DNA of 64,000 nt from Apostichopus japonicus (taxonomy: Eukaryota > Echinodermata > Holothuroidea > Aspidochirotida > Stichopodidae), in the NCBI RefSeq assembly GCF_037975245.1, contig NC_092569.1, positions 20,021,001-20,085,000 on the forward strand, in the 5' to 3' direction. How positions within the stretch are numbered: the first letter of the stretch is position 1; every line of letters starts with the position of its first letter. Below the pieces are notes generated by a model, which made no database searches, had not been told where the DNA came from, and saw nothing but the letters and a program-made list of their open reading frames with translations. A program made the translations under genes and the position numbers. Shown here piece after piece: positions 48,901-61,714 of the stretch.

Positions 48901-48901
48901 G

Positions 48902-49488
48902 AAAATCTGAGCTATTTACCTACAAACGATTACACAAGGTCACCGTGAAGGAAGACAAGTTGAGGGATGACCATCGAAAGACGACCACGTAAGTATGCAT
49001 TCAAAATGATGCATCTCGCGTCAGTATGGACAGCGGTGGATGTGGACACAACCGTTTACATGCCCTACTACTCCCCTGTTTAATAATGCTTCAAAGGTGC
49101 CTCAAATATGCTCATGCTTACCATTGGATTGAACATGTACCTACAGTACAGATATGCGTCACCTTTTAGATGAACGGCGAGGTAATTATGACGTCAGCGA
49201 TAAGTTTGTTTTTCATTTGCAAGCGAAGATGTTCACAAGTTGTCATTGCGCAGTCGTCAACAAATCAAGAGTATCACAGCACTTCCAGAAGATCGACGAA
49301 AGGTTGAACGTGACCGAGATGGCTTGATTAAACTCGTTCAAGGCGCTCTTCAAGACAAACAGAACATGACGTCATGTGAATCCAACATCGACGGATCCAA
49401 AAGTAATCTCAGACTGAAGCAAAAGCTGAAAGCTAGGACAAATCGGTTTGTCTACAAACCTGAGATAATTTCCATATTCAAATTTTAG
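48902..49488 (+). CDS. 3' part of an unrecognised basic protein (two exons)
   Basis: Exon 48902-48988 enters in phase 2 after gatattccag| and leaves in phase 2 at gaccac|gtaagt. It reads KSELFTYKRLHKVTVKEDKL, then RDDHRKT. Exon 49224-49488 follows after atttgcaag| and joins in frame: TEDVHKLSLRSRQQIKSITA, LPEDRRKVERDRDGLIKLVQ, and a Lys/Arg-rich end RFVYKPEIISIFKF stop. The two-exon fit and the charged, non-repetitive composition argue for real coding sequence. I recognise no domain. Upstream exons were not found, so the N-terminus is unknown; it could also be a decayed gene. Confidence 0.45.
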
Positions 49489-49489
49489 T

Positions 49490-52380
49490 AACTGATTGAT
49501 ATACCAATATGGTTTTATCTATTTTGTGACTGTAACAGTTGAACAGAAAGTATTTTCATTTCTAGATACATCAGCTAATATGACTATAAATCAGCAAAGT
49601 GACTTTTGGGGTGTTTTTTGTTTTGTTTTGCTGTAGGTTCTATTCAATGGCATTACAATGTAAGACTCTTGTTTCTCGATCACTGAAAAATCTTAATTCA
49701 GCTCCATACATACAGGGTGGATATATACATACCGAAGGAAATTCGTCAGGGACATTCAATGTCACCATGTGTTGCAAACTCGTAGACCTTACTAGAGCAG
49801 ACATGTCTCTGTTTTCCAATTTGACAATCAATACCGTTAATCTCTGCTCCTTTATGTGTTGCTTCAATTTGAACAAATTATAACCTTAACTTGGAATGGT
49901 CACAATCGTTCTTGCTCCACAACGCTGCTTTATTAATTAACAGTTTGAGAAGGTAGCTGATTAAATTGCTTTCATCCTGATTGTGTATATTCGTCATTTG
50001 TAAAATATATAAATATTAACCTTATTGGCCAAAACATATATGATTAGTTTGCTTTATTATTATTATTGATTCCTTGTTTACATGTGAACCGTATATAATG
50101 CACATAAAATAAAGTCATGTAAAGTAGGAGATGATAAAAACTGGAATGATCATTACAAAAACACCCACTTGGCAGCTCCTCTATATGGGCAAACGGGACG
50201 CCATTATGAGAATAACAAATAGGAGATTAATGAAAAGAATATGAATCGTACGTTGCTAGGAGGAACCGAAATTTGTCAACACTGTGAATAAAGAAGATAT
50301 GACATAAAAGAAACCTGTTCATAAGATTAACTACTCTTCAGCAGACTGGTGTGTACTTAATTGATTTACTATATACTGAATATGGCATTATATTGGCAGG
50401 TTCATGATTTAGATCTACATTGTAAATATTCATTATTCTTCAACAGCCTGGTGCGTATTCAAGTTAATAAACTATAAACTGTATATGGCTTTAGAGTACT
50501 AAGTGAGCGATTTGCAGCTAAATTGTCTATAATAGTAACAAGTTGCAATAACCAATACAATATCACTGTCTGTCTATCTATCTGTTCTGTAACATGATTG
50601 TACAACATCTGACTTTTTTGACCGTACTAAGACATACTCGATACTAATAGCTAGTACAGTAAATACTGTTCATATTCCACAACCGTGCATCGGTAACTAC
50701 TGCCCTGTGTTCGCAACACGGTAACATGTGTTACAGGTGGCACAGTAATTACTGCAAAGCGGTTACACGTTGCACTACGAGTCCGAAAGGTGAAAATGCG
50801 CAGCGACTGGGTAACGAAGACTACTCACTAGCCGTACAATACGGAGTGCGTGGTCGGCGCTGGCACAACACGTAGCCGACACACTGCGGTGGTTATTTTA
50901 AACTGCATGCGAGATTCAGATGGTAGCCTAACTTTTCTTGAATCGTATTAGTAAATCCATTTGATTGAAACATTCTTCACGGACAGGTGAGTGTGTGAAA
51001 ATCTCAAATAGATACAGAACAGATACACAAAATGCAACCTAAGGTGGTGGAGGGGGGACCAGGATTTGCCTTATGGGTAGTTCCACGTCTAAATTAGGCA
51101 ATTACATAGAATTGTTACTAGAATTTACATTAACATGTGAACAAATTGTTATTTTTTTTTCAATAAATCATCCTCGTTTAGTTATATGGAATAATATGTC
51201 CTGCACTGTTCACAACACGGAGAAATAATGTTTCTATACGGAAGGTTCTAAACTATATCAAAAGAGATGTGAGAAAGCATTATTATTAGCAAGACTAAGT
51301 CCCTTTAGCATATGAGCCGTATAAAATGCATATAAAATAAAGCCATGAAAAGTAGGAGATTATAAAAACCTGAATGAATATTACGAGAAAACAAAAAATC
51401 GACAGTTCCCAGTAAAGTTCAAACAAGACGCTATTATAAAAAGCAAAATAGAAGATTAATGAAAAGGAAATAAATCTAAGACTGCTAGGAGAAACCGGGA
51501 TTTTAAAGACTGTTAATAAGGGAGAAATCAATTATGAAAGAAACCTGATATAGAACGACTCAAGAAACAATTGACATCTCCAGCATAAGGCCAAATATAG
51601 CCTCATTATGAAAAAGAAAATAAAAAGAGAAAATTAATAAAGAGGATAACAATGTATATTGTGCCTTTTCTAGGATGAACAGTCCTTTTTCATTCACTAT
51701 GTAAAGGGAAAAAGGAGAAAGAAACGAAAGCCGTCCATACTCATTAATATGAATTTAACAAGTCGGTTAATTAATATTTGTCCTGATTATACTGTAAGGC
51801 ATTAACTCCAGCTATATGCTTCGTGTGGCTTTAGATTGCGAAGTGTTTGAATTACGCCTACATTCAAAGTGACTTATTGCAGTAAGGTACATGTCTGTAT
51901 CAACTCCTGTTTGTTTCTGTTCACGTGACAAAAACATAAAAATGCATGATCCTATATTTCCCGAGCATTACATGTCGAACACACATATACTATTCATGAC
52001 CGACTATTTAAGATGTGGTAAGTAAACTCCATAGAAATTTAACGGTAATTCATAGCATCGTACCATTCTGTTTGCACAGAAACTTATACACCTGAGTAAC
52101 TTTGACCATGATAGTATTACCATCACGTGGTACAGTAATACTTCGATACGGATAATAAACCTATGTTATCAGTAACATTGATTTAATGTATAATTGATAT
52201 TATTACAAACAGTGGTTTTCGTGTAATGGAAGACCCGACTGAAAGGTATCTTTACCGTTTCGATTTCATTGATAAAATAGTTCGAGGTGAATCTTTGCAG
52301 CTGTAGATCATTTACCACCATCCTTCGTAACAATCTCATATCAACAAAGTGTTTGAAAATGAAACTCACTCCACTCAATT
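49490..52380. other. non-coding stretch with diverged local duplicates
   Basis: The block at about 50085-50290 (gaaccgtatataatgcacat, aagtaggagat, gattaatgaaaagaa) recurs at about 51308-51530, with a weaker third version near 51580-51720. The pair ttcagcagactggtgtgtac / ttcaacagcctggtgcgtat (50337, 50438) is a further duplicate. An open frame at 49599-49883 follows a good acceptor tract but has no recognisable domain. Confidence 0.55.
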
Positions 52381-52382
52381 CG

Positions 52383-52480
52383 TCTGTCCGTCCGTCCGTC
52401 CGTCCGTCCGTCCGTCCGTCCGTCCGTCCGTCCGTCCGTCCGTCCGTCCGTCCGTCCGTCCGTCCGTCCGTCCGTCCGTC
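52383..52480. repeat. (CCGT)n tetranucleotide microsatellite
   Basis: About 24 copies of ccgt, followed by a degenerate ccatccattccgtccgtc tail to about 52530. The frames with Pro/Ser/Val/Arg or Thr/Asp/Gly/Arg repeats are artefacts. Confidence 0.95.
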
Positions 52481-52539
52481 CACCTATCCATTCATTCCGT
52501 CCGTCCAACCATCCATTCCGTCCGTCTATCTTATACCGG

Positions 52540-53360
52540 CTACTCCCATTTTCATAAGTGACAAAAAGGCTTTACAAAAAAAAAATTACAACCATGAGGG
52601 AATTGATGAATATCCATGAACCTTTTAATTGCTCGACAACATATGTCAATTTCTAAAAATCGATATAGCACATCAGAACAGGTGCCAACATTCGGAATTA
52701 GACTCTGCTGAAATCTTAGAAAAATTTACATATGAACTTTTGTCATAACTTATAACCAATTAAAACGCCCTTTTTGTATAATAAGAAAATAAGAAATCAA
52801 AGCCTCAGCTCTTTGACTGCATATGTGGAAAAGAAAACGAAACCGATTTTGGAACAAATTTAAATTTAGGAAATGAGTAAGAAACAGATTTAACTAACAT
52901 TTCTTGGAGTTGATATCTACAGTTTATCAATACTGCGCAAAAATAATGTATGCTGAAAAGTATTATCGTCTACTTGAAAAGAAAATTAATGTACCCTTCC
53001 CTGCCTGTTGCGACCATCGTGTGTTGTAATAGGATGTTCTTTTTAATATGTTTTTATTTTCACTTCTTTATCAAAGTTTCGCAAGCTTTGAGACACTGAA
53101 ATAGATATGTGTTTTCCCAAAAAACTAGACTCATGTTGATATTAATAACCAAAGATGAGATCTTTATTTCATTCACCTACTGAAAAACTCAACAAATATC
53201 ATAAATGACCATTGCCACATATTTATGTGGTTGCGCACCCCTGCATGGTGCCTATATTCGAACCTCTTCTTCTCCCCCACCTCTTCTCAAATTGTGGTAG
53301 ATTAGATCAACAAATACAAATGTCCATCCTAAAACCAAGTGCATACATGACTATAAACTG
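52540..53360. other. non-coding stretch
   Basis: AT-rich, no exon recognised. Confidence 0.4.
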
Positions 53361-53364
53361 AATA

Positions 53365-53545
53365 TTTGTGGGACTCTAGACTTATGCTACCATGTGATAT
53401 TATACGGGCAACCCCCACCCCCCCCCCCCACCACACACCAATACAACAGTTTTGGTGAAGACAATGGATCGAGCAAAAAATGTTTGGAATACTCATTCTG
53501 TTTCACTTCTTTCTTTTTATGCCAATAGTACAACACAGAGTGCAG
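53365..53545 (+). repeat. copy of the 7.4-kb linker-exon repeat intron
   Basis: ctaccatgtgatattatac, a long C-run, ttttggtgaagacaatgg and ggaatactcattctgtttca reproduce the order seen at 7360-7500. The exon part is not preserved. It could be a relic of another fibrinogen-related gene copy or a dispersed repeat. Confidence 0.6.
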
Positions 53546-53769
53546 CTGTAAGACTACAGATACAGCCAAGATACACAGTTAACCACGTTCTGTTATAAAC
53601 ACTAGCCAACTTTTACACGCGTATAGACCGCTTGAATTTGATACTATTTATTCAATATCCTGAGTAAGTACACTCCAAGGATACACAATATGCAATTTAA
53701 GTAGTGTCCTACATGTGAAAGCAATATATGATTCCACATGTATAGTGTATACTGCATTAGTATACAGCG

Positions 53770-54235
53770 TCAATGAACTTTGACCGTAATGATGGTGTTG
53801 GCGATGACTATGATAATGAGAATGAAACCATGGTAAGGAAGTGATGAGCTGGATGTTAAGATGAGGCCGATGAAGAAAATAATGATAGACCAGTGTTGAA
53901 GCTGAAAACAATGAGGACGACTTCGCAGATGACGATGGTGAGTATAGGGATGACGAGGATGAAGATGATGTGATAAGGATGGGGAACACGACAAAGAGGA
54001 AGACGGTGAAATTGATGACAGTGGTACGATGAATATGACAATGGTGACGATGAATATGAAGATAAGAATAAATATTGTTACAAGGATGAGGATAAGATAA
54101 GTATGATAACGGTATATATGATGAAGTTGATGACGATGAGGAAATCGAAAACGATGAAGTGGGTGACGACGTAGGTGCAGATGATAATGACGATTGCGAT
54201 GAACATACGATGATGCATATGGTCGAAAGTACAAC
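53770..54235. repeat. degenerate GAT/GAC/GAA triplet-rich region
   Basis: Purine-rich, with gatga and gatgac variants over more than 400 bp. The minus-strand frames rich in Ser, His and Tyr reflect this bias and are not called as genes. Confidence 0.65.
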
Positions 54236-54638
54236 CAATCAATGGATTGGTTAAAATGTCACGTTAATAAGGAAAGTGTTATAAACTGATTAATTCTTAT
54301 CATATTGGATTAACATTTGACTTGTTCAGTACAATTTCAGCCAAGAATAGTCAAACAAACCACCATTGCCTGAAAACTGCAAATCTCTCGTTTCCATGCC
54401 AATATGTTATTTACTTTTTATTTAAAATGACGTGTCATTAGTTACGAAGAGCCAAATGACAAAATAGACATTAATATCAGCCAATCGATCTAATTGGCTG
54501 TTTAACAGCCGTACACGACCGTCATTATACCATCATGCCACTTCATATTGTTAACATCTTTTAAGTACGTCGCAGTTCTTGATCTGGATTTGGAAGTTTC
54601 ATTTCATATTACCGAGGTTTGAATCAGGAAACAGAAAC

Positions 54639-54693
54639 ATGAAGTCGACCGTTATTTTGCTTTTGACAGTAGCTTATGTATCCCTGATCAGAG
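54639..54693 (+). CDS. orphan signal-peptide exon
   Basis: The ATG at 54639 opens MKSTVILLLTVAYVSLIRG, leaving in phase 1 at cagag|gtaagc. The form is that of a cleaved signal peptide, and the donor is very good. Splice phase and length resemble the receptor signal exons, but the strand is opposite. No following exon could be assigned inside the window. Confidence 0.5.
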
Positions 54694-54699
54694 GTAAGC

Positions 54700-55640
54700 C
54701 TATTGTAATTTCTTCTTAATGTTACTTAATGTCTATTCATATGTAAAACAGTGTAATGTGAAAGATGTTGACTAGTTCACGTCTTCGTTTAATGTTTATT
54801 TTGTAATAAAATTCCTCCCATTTAAAAAAAACGAATATATCTGCTTTTTAATACTACCTTCTATTATCCGTATACATCGATACCTACCTTAGTTGACATT
54901 AGAAATGAAGCTCGAGTTTTATGAAGCTAATAGATTATTTTGGCATTGCATATCGAACAGTACCAATATATCTACTCAAATGATGGCTAAGAAAACGTAT
55001 GATATCCCTAATATGTTTTATTACAAACTTCACACAAAATTGTTAGATCGACTTATATATTAAGTATATTGTAAAGTTGTGTAATTCTGAGCCAAGGCAA
55101 GCCATATTTACAAATTACTGAATAGCCACTCGGTCTTAAATTAGAAATCTGTGCGGTTACAATTATTATAGTAATCAAATGTATATAGTTTTTTTTCCGT
55201 TTGATACAGAATCTCACGAACCTTTAGGTACAGAAGCCCTTAATTTCGAAACCTAAGCTACCTTTTAGACACATGATTTTATCATATGTTGACGCCTTTT
55301 ATGGTACATGGACTAACTTTATATTATAGTTGTGAGTATTTTATAGTAACCTTTTATCAGTTCAGAGTAGTTTTTAATTCATTTAATACGTGTTTGATAC
55401 CTAAATAGCAAATCTATCAATGTAATGGATTGAATATCATTTCAAATAACAAAGGAAAGAACAAAGAATAATATGGAATTTTCCAATTGGCATGTTACAC
55501 TAATAGAGAGGTAATTCTATGCGACAAAGCCTTGGTGATCAATTGTTTTTTTTTTCAAATCAATTAACTATTTGCTCGTTAAACTGAATCATTTGGTAGC
55601 AATTTTAGTTCTTCTGATCAATGAAAGTCTCATTTTAAGG
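54700..55640. other. non-coding stretch after the orphan signal exon
   Basis: Probable intron. An acceptor-like gatacag| near 55210 followed by aatctcacgaacctttag|gtacag could be a micro-exon, without support. Confidence 0.35.
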
Positions 55641-55644
55641 GGTT

Positions 55645-56332
55645 TTTTTTAGCTTAAAATTGATCAATGAAAAGTGAGAAAAAAAAACTGCAGTATGGGT
55701 TGACTGTGTTTGTCTCAAAGCACTGGTTTAATGTTCTATTTTGTAATCAAAGTTTATTTTGCACAAATTTAAATATATTCCGGGTTGATTTGTCAATAAA
55801 CGTACAGGAAATTTCCTGCATATTTAGATCAAAATCACATCCTTACAGTATTTTTTATGACGAACAAAGGATTACATTTTCAAATTCGATTGTATTTTGT
55901 GAATGTATCTAGCGAAAGATGAGTGAATGGTGTCGTCACATCAACTCAACTGGAAATTTCTTTACTTTCTTTGTAAAGGTGAACTCACTTATTTCTTAGA
56001 GGCCAAACATATTTCTAAAAAAATAAAGTTGTTTTTTTCTTTAACGTAAAATGAGCCGATGAAAAGTACAAAAGAAAAACAAGTTTTATGGGTTGACTGT
56101 GTATGTCTCATAGCACTGGTTTGATGTTATATGTTGTAGTCAATTTTTTTGGTATATATATAATTATATTCCGATGACAGAGGTTGATACGTCAATAATC
56201 GTACATGGAGTTTTCTGCATATTTAGATCTAAATCACATCCTTAAAGCATATTCTATGCCGAAGAAAGGAACATTTTCAAATTTGATTGTATTTTGTGAA
56301 TGTATCTAGCAAACGATGCGTGAATGGTGTCG

Positions 56333-56336
<4 letters not shown>
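55645..56336 (+). repeat. tandem duplication with period of about 397 bp
   Basis: The block at 55645-55940 recurs at 56042-56336. Shared stretches include gggttgactgtgt, catatttagatc, aaatcacatcctta and gattgtattttgtgaatgta. The copies are moderately diverged, and the second runs straight into a (TA)n tract. Confidence 0.85.
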
Positions 56337-56409
<73 letters not shown>

Positions 56410-56420
56410 TATATATATAT
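56336..56420. repeat. (TA)n microsatellite
   Basis: About 85 bp of TA with two taaata interruptions, at the edge of both the 397-bp duplicate and the palindromic repeat. Confidence 0.95.
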
Positions 56421-56630
56421 AGCACTGGATTGGTATTTACGTTTACTTCTCCAAGTTGGTGCTTAGGTTTACCTGAAGTGAAATGATTGGATCAACTTGA
56501 AATTTTACATCAGTATACCTTATGGTACTAGGACTGCATATCAGTCGTTATAAGTTGCTACCTACTTTTTGGGTCATTTGGCAAGGAAAAATCCAATTGG
56601 TCAAACCCTTACGGTAAACCTAAGTCTTGC
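56421..56630. repeat. second copy of the palindromic (TA)n-linked repeat
   Basis: cttaggtttacct (56462) and ggtaaacctaagtc (56613) form an inverted pair about 165 bp across. The complement of the left part matches 5518-5575 (aggtaaacctaag, gaagtaaac, taccaat, then TA repeats), so the family is present in both orientations. Confidence 0.65.
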
Positions 56631-56689
56631 TCTCAAAGTATATCCCCCAGTTGGTATATAAGTTGACCTGACGTACAGGCATCCGTAGT

Positions 56690-58905
56690 TTTCTTGACAG
56701 CGGCAGTAGCCTGTATTCAGTGTATACGCTCTACACTGTGTACACTGTATACGCCAGGGCTAACGCTAAAGCATACCCGTCGGCTGCATTGCATGCAACC
56801 CAATAACAGTTTCGGCTAATATAAGATGATGTGTAGTATCTGTTTCCTCTCGATGCAAGGGGACTGGGCTTGAGATCGGGTCAGTCGTTCGCCGGGTAGT
56901 GTGGTTTTCGTGCCCAGGTTCTTTCCTTGTTGACTTTTTCTTAAAAAAGTACCGTTAAAACGAAAACGTCTCACCAACAACTTCAGGTAAGGTCCATGAG
57001 ATTAGTCAATAAAGTTTGGTGATATTAATAACGTTGATATTGTAACGTTGTTGCATACAGCTTCACGTTATTTGTTCATACCCATATTTCAATACTATAG
57101 TCTAGACTAGCTTCTAGCCTAAAACTTGTAAGGCCTAGCCTACGTTCGGCTGTAGCCTAGGGCCATAGTCCAAGTCCTAACACTACCTTAGCATTGGGTC
57201 AAGGGTAAACTGGTCTGTAGTTTGAGCTACAAATTAATACCAACTGCCAGAGAAATTAGATTTCAAGTAGGTCAGCTTAACTTCTTAGCCTACTGTGCAT
57301 GTATGTATCATATATGGCCTTAGATTTTGCTGGACAATTATGTTACTGTACATTGCCCTAATCATGACCAGATACTGTAGCATGGTGGGCTTATAATTGA
57401 CGCACTTAAGGATTTGATCAATGATATCTATCAAGGAAAAATCCAACTTACTCAACTGTATGTGTTTTTCATATGTGTAGTTCCTCAGAAATGTTCTAAT
57501 CTCAAAATATTTAAGGTTCTGTGCTTATGCACCGTACAATTGAGCAGAATTTGACCACAAAATGTCTGCCGTGTCAAGTTCTTTCATACCCCTAAATTGA
57601 CACATTCGTCGATAAGCTAACTGTAGTGTAGGCCTTGGTATACATCCATTGACTTTAGATGCTGTTTGCTATGCTCTGAGCCTCTAAGCTCTGACAGGTC
57701 ATGTCCCAGAGAGTAGTGTTCTCATATTGAGGTAATGTTGGGTATTTTAAGGGTGTAAGATTTCCAAATGGCCAAAAAATGTGCAAAACTGGGTGGAGGG
57801 TGTTAAAAGCTTAAAAAATACCACAATTTGGTCAGCAAATACCTCAAATGGATTCAAACTCATGAAATATGTAATTCTGTTTGGCTGCAAAAAAGTTTAG
57901 GTGGCCTGCTGTATCGTTGCTAGTAATAATTTAAGGTGTGTCAATTACGGGGGTGCGTCAATTATGAAGCCTTTACTATACTGTACAGTAGCTATGCCTA
58001 GATTATTATAGACTGAAGTCCATGCAAATGTAACTTACAAGTAGCCTGTATTGAATAAAAGATGCTATAATTGCTAGAACTTTTCAAAAAGTTCTTGGAA
58101 GTCTTTACTCTCCAAAATATTCTCAGACATTCTAGACACCACTGTACTGTAAGATGTCTGAATATCCCAGTGAGGGTATCAATAAAAACAGTTAAAGGAT
58201 ATAATACTAGAAAATCCAGCATCAAATTTGGGCCAATGCAGAATACCTTTAATCTACTGTAAGTATCTCAAGTGATGCATTGTGTTTCAAGTGTCTTATT
58301 TATAACTAGCCAAAATTTGTACAAAATAACAATGCCATGCATCCAAAAGGTTATTGAGTCAGTACATTTCCATAATGTAACTATTACAAAAGCTGAGTGT
58401 ACCTAATTAAAAGTTAACATCCTCCAAAAATCTATATAACACAAAAATTTGATAAAGCCTTCTATCCCCTCCCTTGCATATACTGTAAGTCATTTTGTTA
58501 AGTCTATTTAGATCCATAAGTAAAACCAAGTTGACTAAATGTGCAATATTCAGTGTTTAAGATCTGAGCTCTGTATTGGCCCAAAATATATTGGAGAGAA
58601 GTGTACAATAAAAATTGAAATAATGCACATCTACACTCTGACCATTTGATATTTATTTGATTGGCACTGTTAATGTTTTCTCAGACAAATTTGATGATCA
58701 ACATTCTCAATCTGAAGATGAATGACAACAGCCCACTATCCAAGGGAATAACACTGTACGATGTAGCTGCCATGCAGTGAAAAAGTCAACGTTGGAACGA
58801 CAGCAATCATAGCTAGAGCACAGATGCCGTCTGGGACAGACTGATGTGGTGACCTACTGCATCATTGACAGCAAAATGGAAGATATTTTCTGAATTAATC
58901 AAAAA
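56690..58905 (+). ncRNA. possible non-coding or 5'-UTR transcript (two exon-like blocks)
   Basis: A less AT-rich block ending caacttcag|gtaagg at 56986 looks like a first exon. A block at 58685-58905 has an acceptor (atgttttctcag|) and a donor (atcaaaaa|gtaagtt) but no long open frame. Together they could be a non-coding transcript or the 5' UTR of a gene beyond the window. No direct evidence of transcription. Confidence 0.25.
57577..57990 (+). repeat. interspersed repeat, copy 2 (see 3650-4045)
   Basis: Uninterrupted version of the block at 3.65-4.05 kb and 4.59 kb, ending ggtgcgtcaattatgaagcc. It contains an extra short segment (ggtggagggtgttaaaagct) not present in copy 1. Confidence 0.75.
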
Positions 58906-58909
58906 GTAA

Positions 58910-61700
58910 GTTAATATTCTGTAGGTTTGACATCGCATAAACTTGATACCATAGGACTCTATTATCTCAAATACGAGTAACATCTGAGGTAATTTATTCC
59001 AAAGTTATGGAATGAAGAAAGAAACAATCAGAAGGGATGAAAACTTTTGTATGATCTGGTTAATGTGGTGGTATCTTTCACTGGTTTTTAATCTTAAAGG
59101 TCAATGCAAGACAACACCAAATTGTCAGGCTAGGTCCACATAAAATGTACATGCATATTTAAATTTTGAAATCTTTACAATTGGTAAAGCTTGAATGACT
59201 TGCAACTATTAAAAGCACTTGCTATGGTAGGGAGCTGTTTCAGCTCCAATTGAATGCATGGCTGCATAAATAAAATGTGTAATGTTGTATACAAGGCAAG
59301 ATGAATCAAGAATTAATGGGCCCAAAATGGGATGGATAAACAAATTGAAATTTTACAGTGAAAATAGTATATATGAAAGGTTGTGAGATGATTAAAATAT
59401 TGGCTGAATTATAGGAGATTTAGTTTTGTAAAGCAGTTCATTGTTTTCTTCATTTGTAGAGTGTGAGGTCTATTCGGTAATCGCAAAACCTTCCAAGCTA
59501 TATTGCGCGTGCTATAATTGGGACCAAATCAGCATATCTTTAAGAGAAAGCTTTTCTTTTTGTACCAACAGATGGCTAATACAGCAAAGGATATGCTCTA
59601 ATTAGAAATGCCAGGCAAGATTATCACACAGTTTACAGTGGGGTGAATACAATCATCAACCAAGCTTTTCATCATGCTGTACATAGTGGTATACAGTAGC
59701 TCCTTGTTGGGCTTATCAATTAAAAGCTTGCATAGAAGCCGATGCCAAGCAAAGCAAAAGTATGTCCTGTAAATCGCGAAGTAGATTCACACATCTCATG
59801 TATATCCTCTGGGACACAGCACATCTTTCAATAGAGTTAGGAAGTTGCTGGGAATAGTTGTTGGATTGGCACAGTAATGTAGTAGCAGTAACAGAAAACT
59901 AACTAGTTCCAGGATGTGTTACACTGTTACACCATATAAAAGATAGAGGAAATTAATATTATAAGCTTCAAGCAGACAGAACCACGAGAATGCAGACCAG
60001 TCTTCATGGGAAGTCTTCTACATATTTAACTGTATAAATGGACTCATTCTTTTGCAATGTACTTCTTGAAATATTTTAGTTTGGTGACATTGTGGCACTA
60101 CATGTTTTTGTAAGTATTAGGGAACATTTGCAGCTGCTTGTCAAGAACATGGAACTTGTTATACAACTGAAGTGGTCCTGATGCTTAAGTGTTGAGGTTA
60201 CTGGATATTTTGCTGCCTTACCTTGCTTTAACTGTTCTTAAATGCATTTCTCATGTTTTAAGATGTTTTAATTTTGTATTCCAAGCAAGATCAGCAAGCC
60301 ATAGTACAGTAATTTTCAACAACCACCACACAGATACTTGTGCAGGACTAAGGGTTTTTGTTAAGCAGATTACTATTATAAAAATCTTTCAAACTTTTAT
60401 CCCTCAAAATCTCCAGGGGTACACTGCATTGTTCCTGAACCACAGTTTCACAATTCTACAAGTTGGGTTCAGGGGTTATGCTATGGGAAAAGTTTACAAT
60501 GTTAGGCCTGACTTAATTACTGAAAGCTTGTGGTCTTTTATTACACCAAGAACCAGTTTATTCTTTAAACAAAATTAAATTATTTCCCCTCAAAATTGAG
60601 GGGAGTGAATACAGCAAAGGCACATGCAACTAGCACCAATGTCATGGAAACCTAGTGCAGCCCAATGAAACATACTGTAAAACCACAACATTTGTAACTA
60701 TAGGTATGAAATTGTGCAATCCAGGGGTATTGTGTGTAATGTTGTCCCTCCAAGCATGGAAACTCCATGATATTGTGGTAATTTGCATTGGTTACGGTAT
60801 TGGATACAGCCTATACTGGTAAGTCTAGATAAATACTTGAGGTATAAGTTAGTTCCCAAAATGTTTCTCATGTATGAGAGAGGTCAGTAAATTGAGGTCA
60901 TGAAATAGTGCAAGTATCCTGGTTTATGTGAAATAAATCTTGTGGAAAATATAAACTGGGATTGAAAATACAATCAACTGCTTGAATATGATTGTACAAT
61001 TTTTATTGTGTCTCGTCTTTTAATATCATGCTAATCTCCACTACTGTATGTGTTTGGTAATAAGCCAGATTTCTGGGTAGAAGTTTAAAAAAGCAAATCG
61101 TCAACAATTTTTGATGAATTTTAAGCAATCACATTCACTGCCTCTATCTCTGTTTATGTTTTGAGTCAGCAACACAGTATACTGTACAGTAGTGTACAGA
61201 AAGGGACACTTTCTGTTGTATTCCTGATCAATTGAAAATTGTTTGTTGTTTGACTGTTTGTAGCAGTATTCCTCTGAGGAGTGAAAAAAAATAAACATAC
61301 AGTGAACAGTTGCAACTGCGCATGCATTTATACATTACTTAAATTATGTTCTGATGAAATTCATGTAATATTCACTGTCGATTTTAGTTCAAAACTGCCA
61401 GTATACCATTAGTTCCTGAGCCATAATTTTTTTGCTTTAAAAATCTGGCTTTGAGTGTATAGTATTTTGTCAAAAACATAAAAGTGGAGGGGCTGCTTAT
61501 CATCATTCCCTGAACAGGCTTACCCAATTTGTTAACTATAATGGTAACATATCAAAATGTCTGGGGACTTGCCACAGTGCTGACAATTTTCAAATATTTC
61601 CATGGTTCCACCAGGGATGTTAGAGATGGACAAACAACATTTGAGCTTTCTTTAACGTTTGTTTTGTGCCGACATTAATACTGTTTTTGGTCCAATACTA
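58910..61700. other. non-coding stretch
   Basis: No recognisable coding sequence; the longest frame (60189-60578) has no domain or codon pattern that I would trust. Confidence 0.45.
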
Positions 61701-61714
61701 ATACCTAAATAGGG

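Noticed and set aside
52169-52619. Repetitive frames with Thr-Asp-Gly-Arg or Ser-Val-Arg-Pro units
   Set aside because: Products of the CCGT tetranucleotide array.
53648-54238. Minus-strand Ser/His/Tyr-rich frames
   Set aside because: Composition reflects a degenerate GAT-type region; no domain and no splice support.
60189-60578. 129-codon plus-strand frame
   Set aside because: Single frame in AT-rich DNA with no similarity or splice support.
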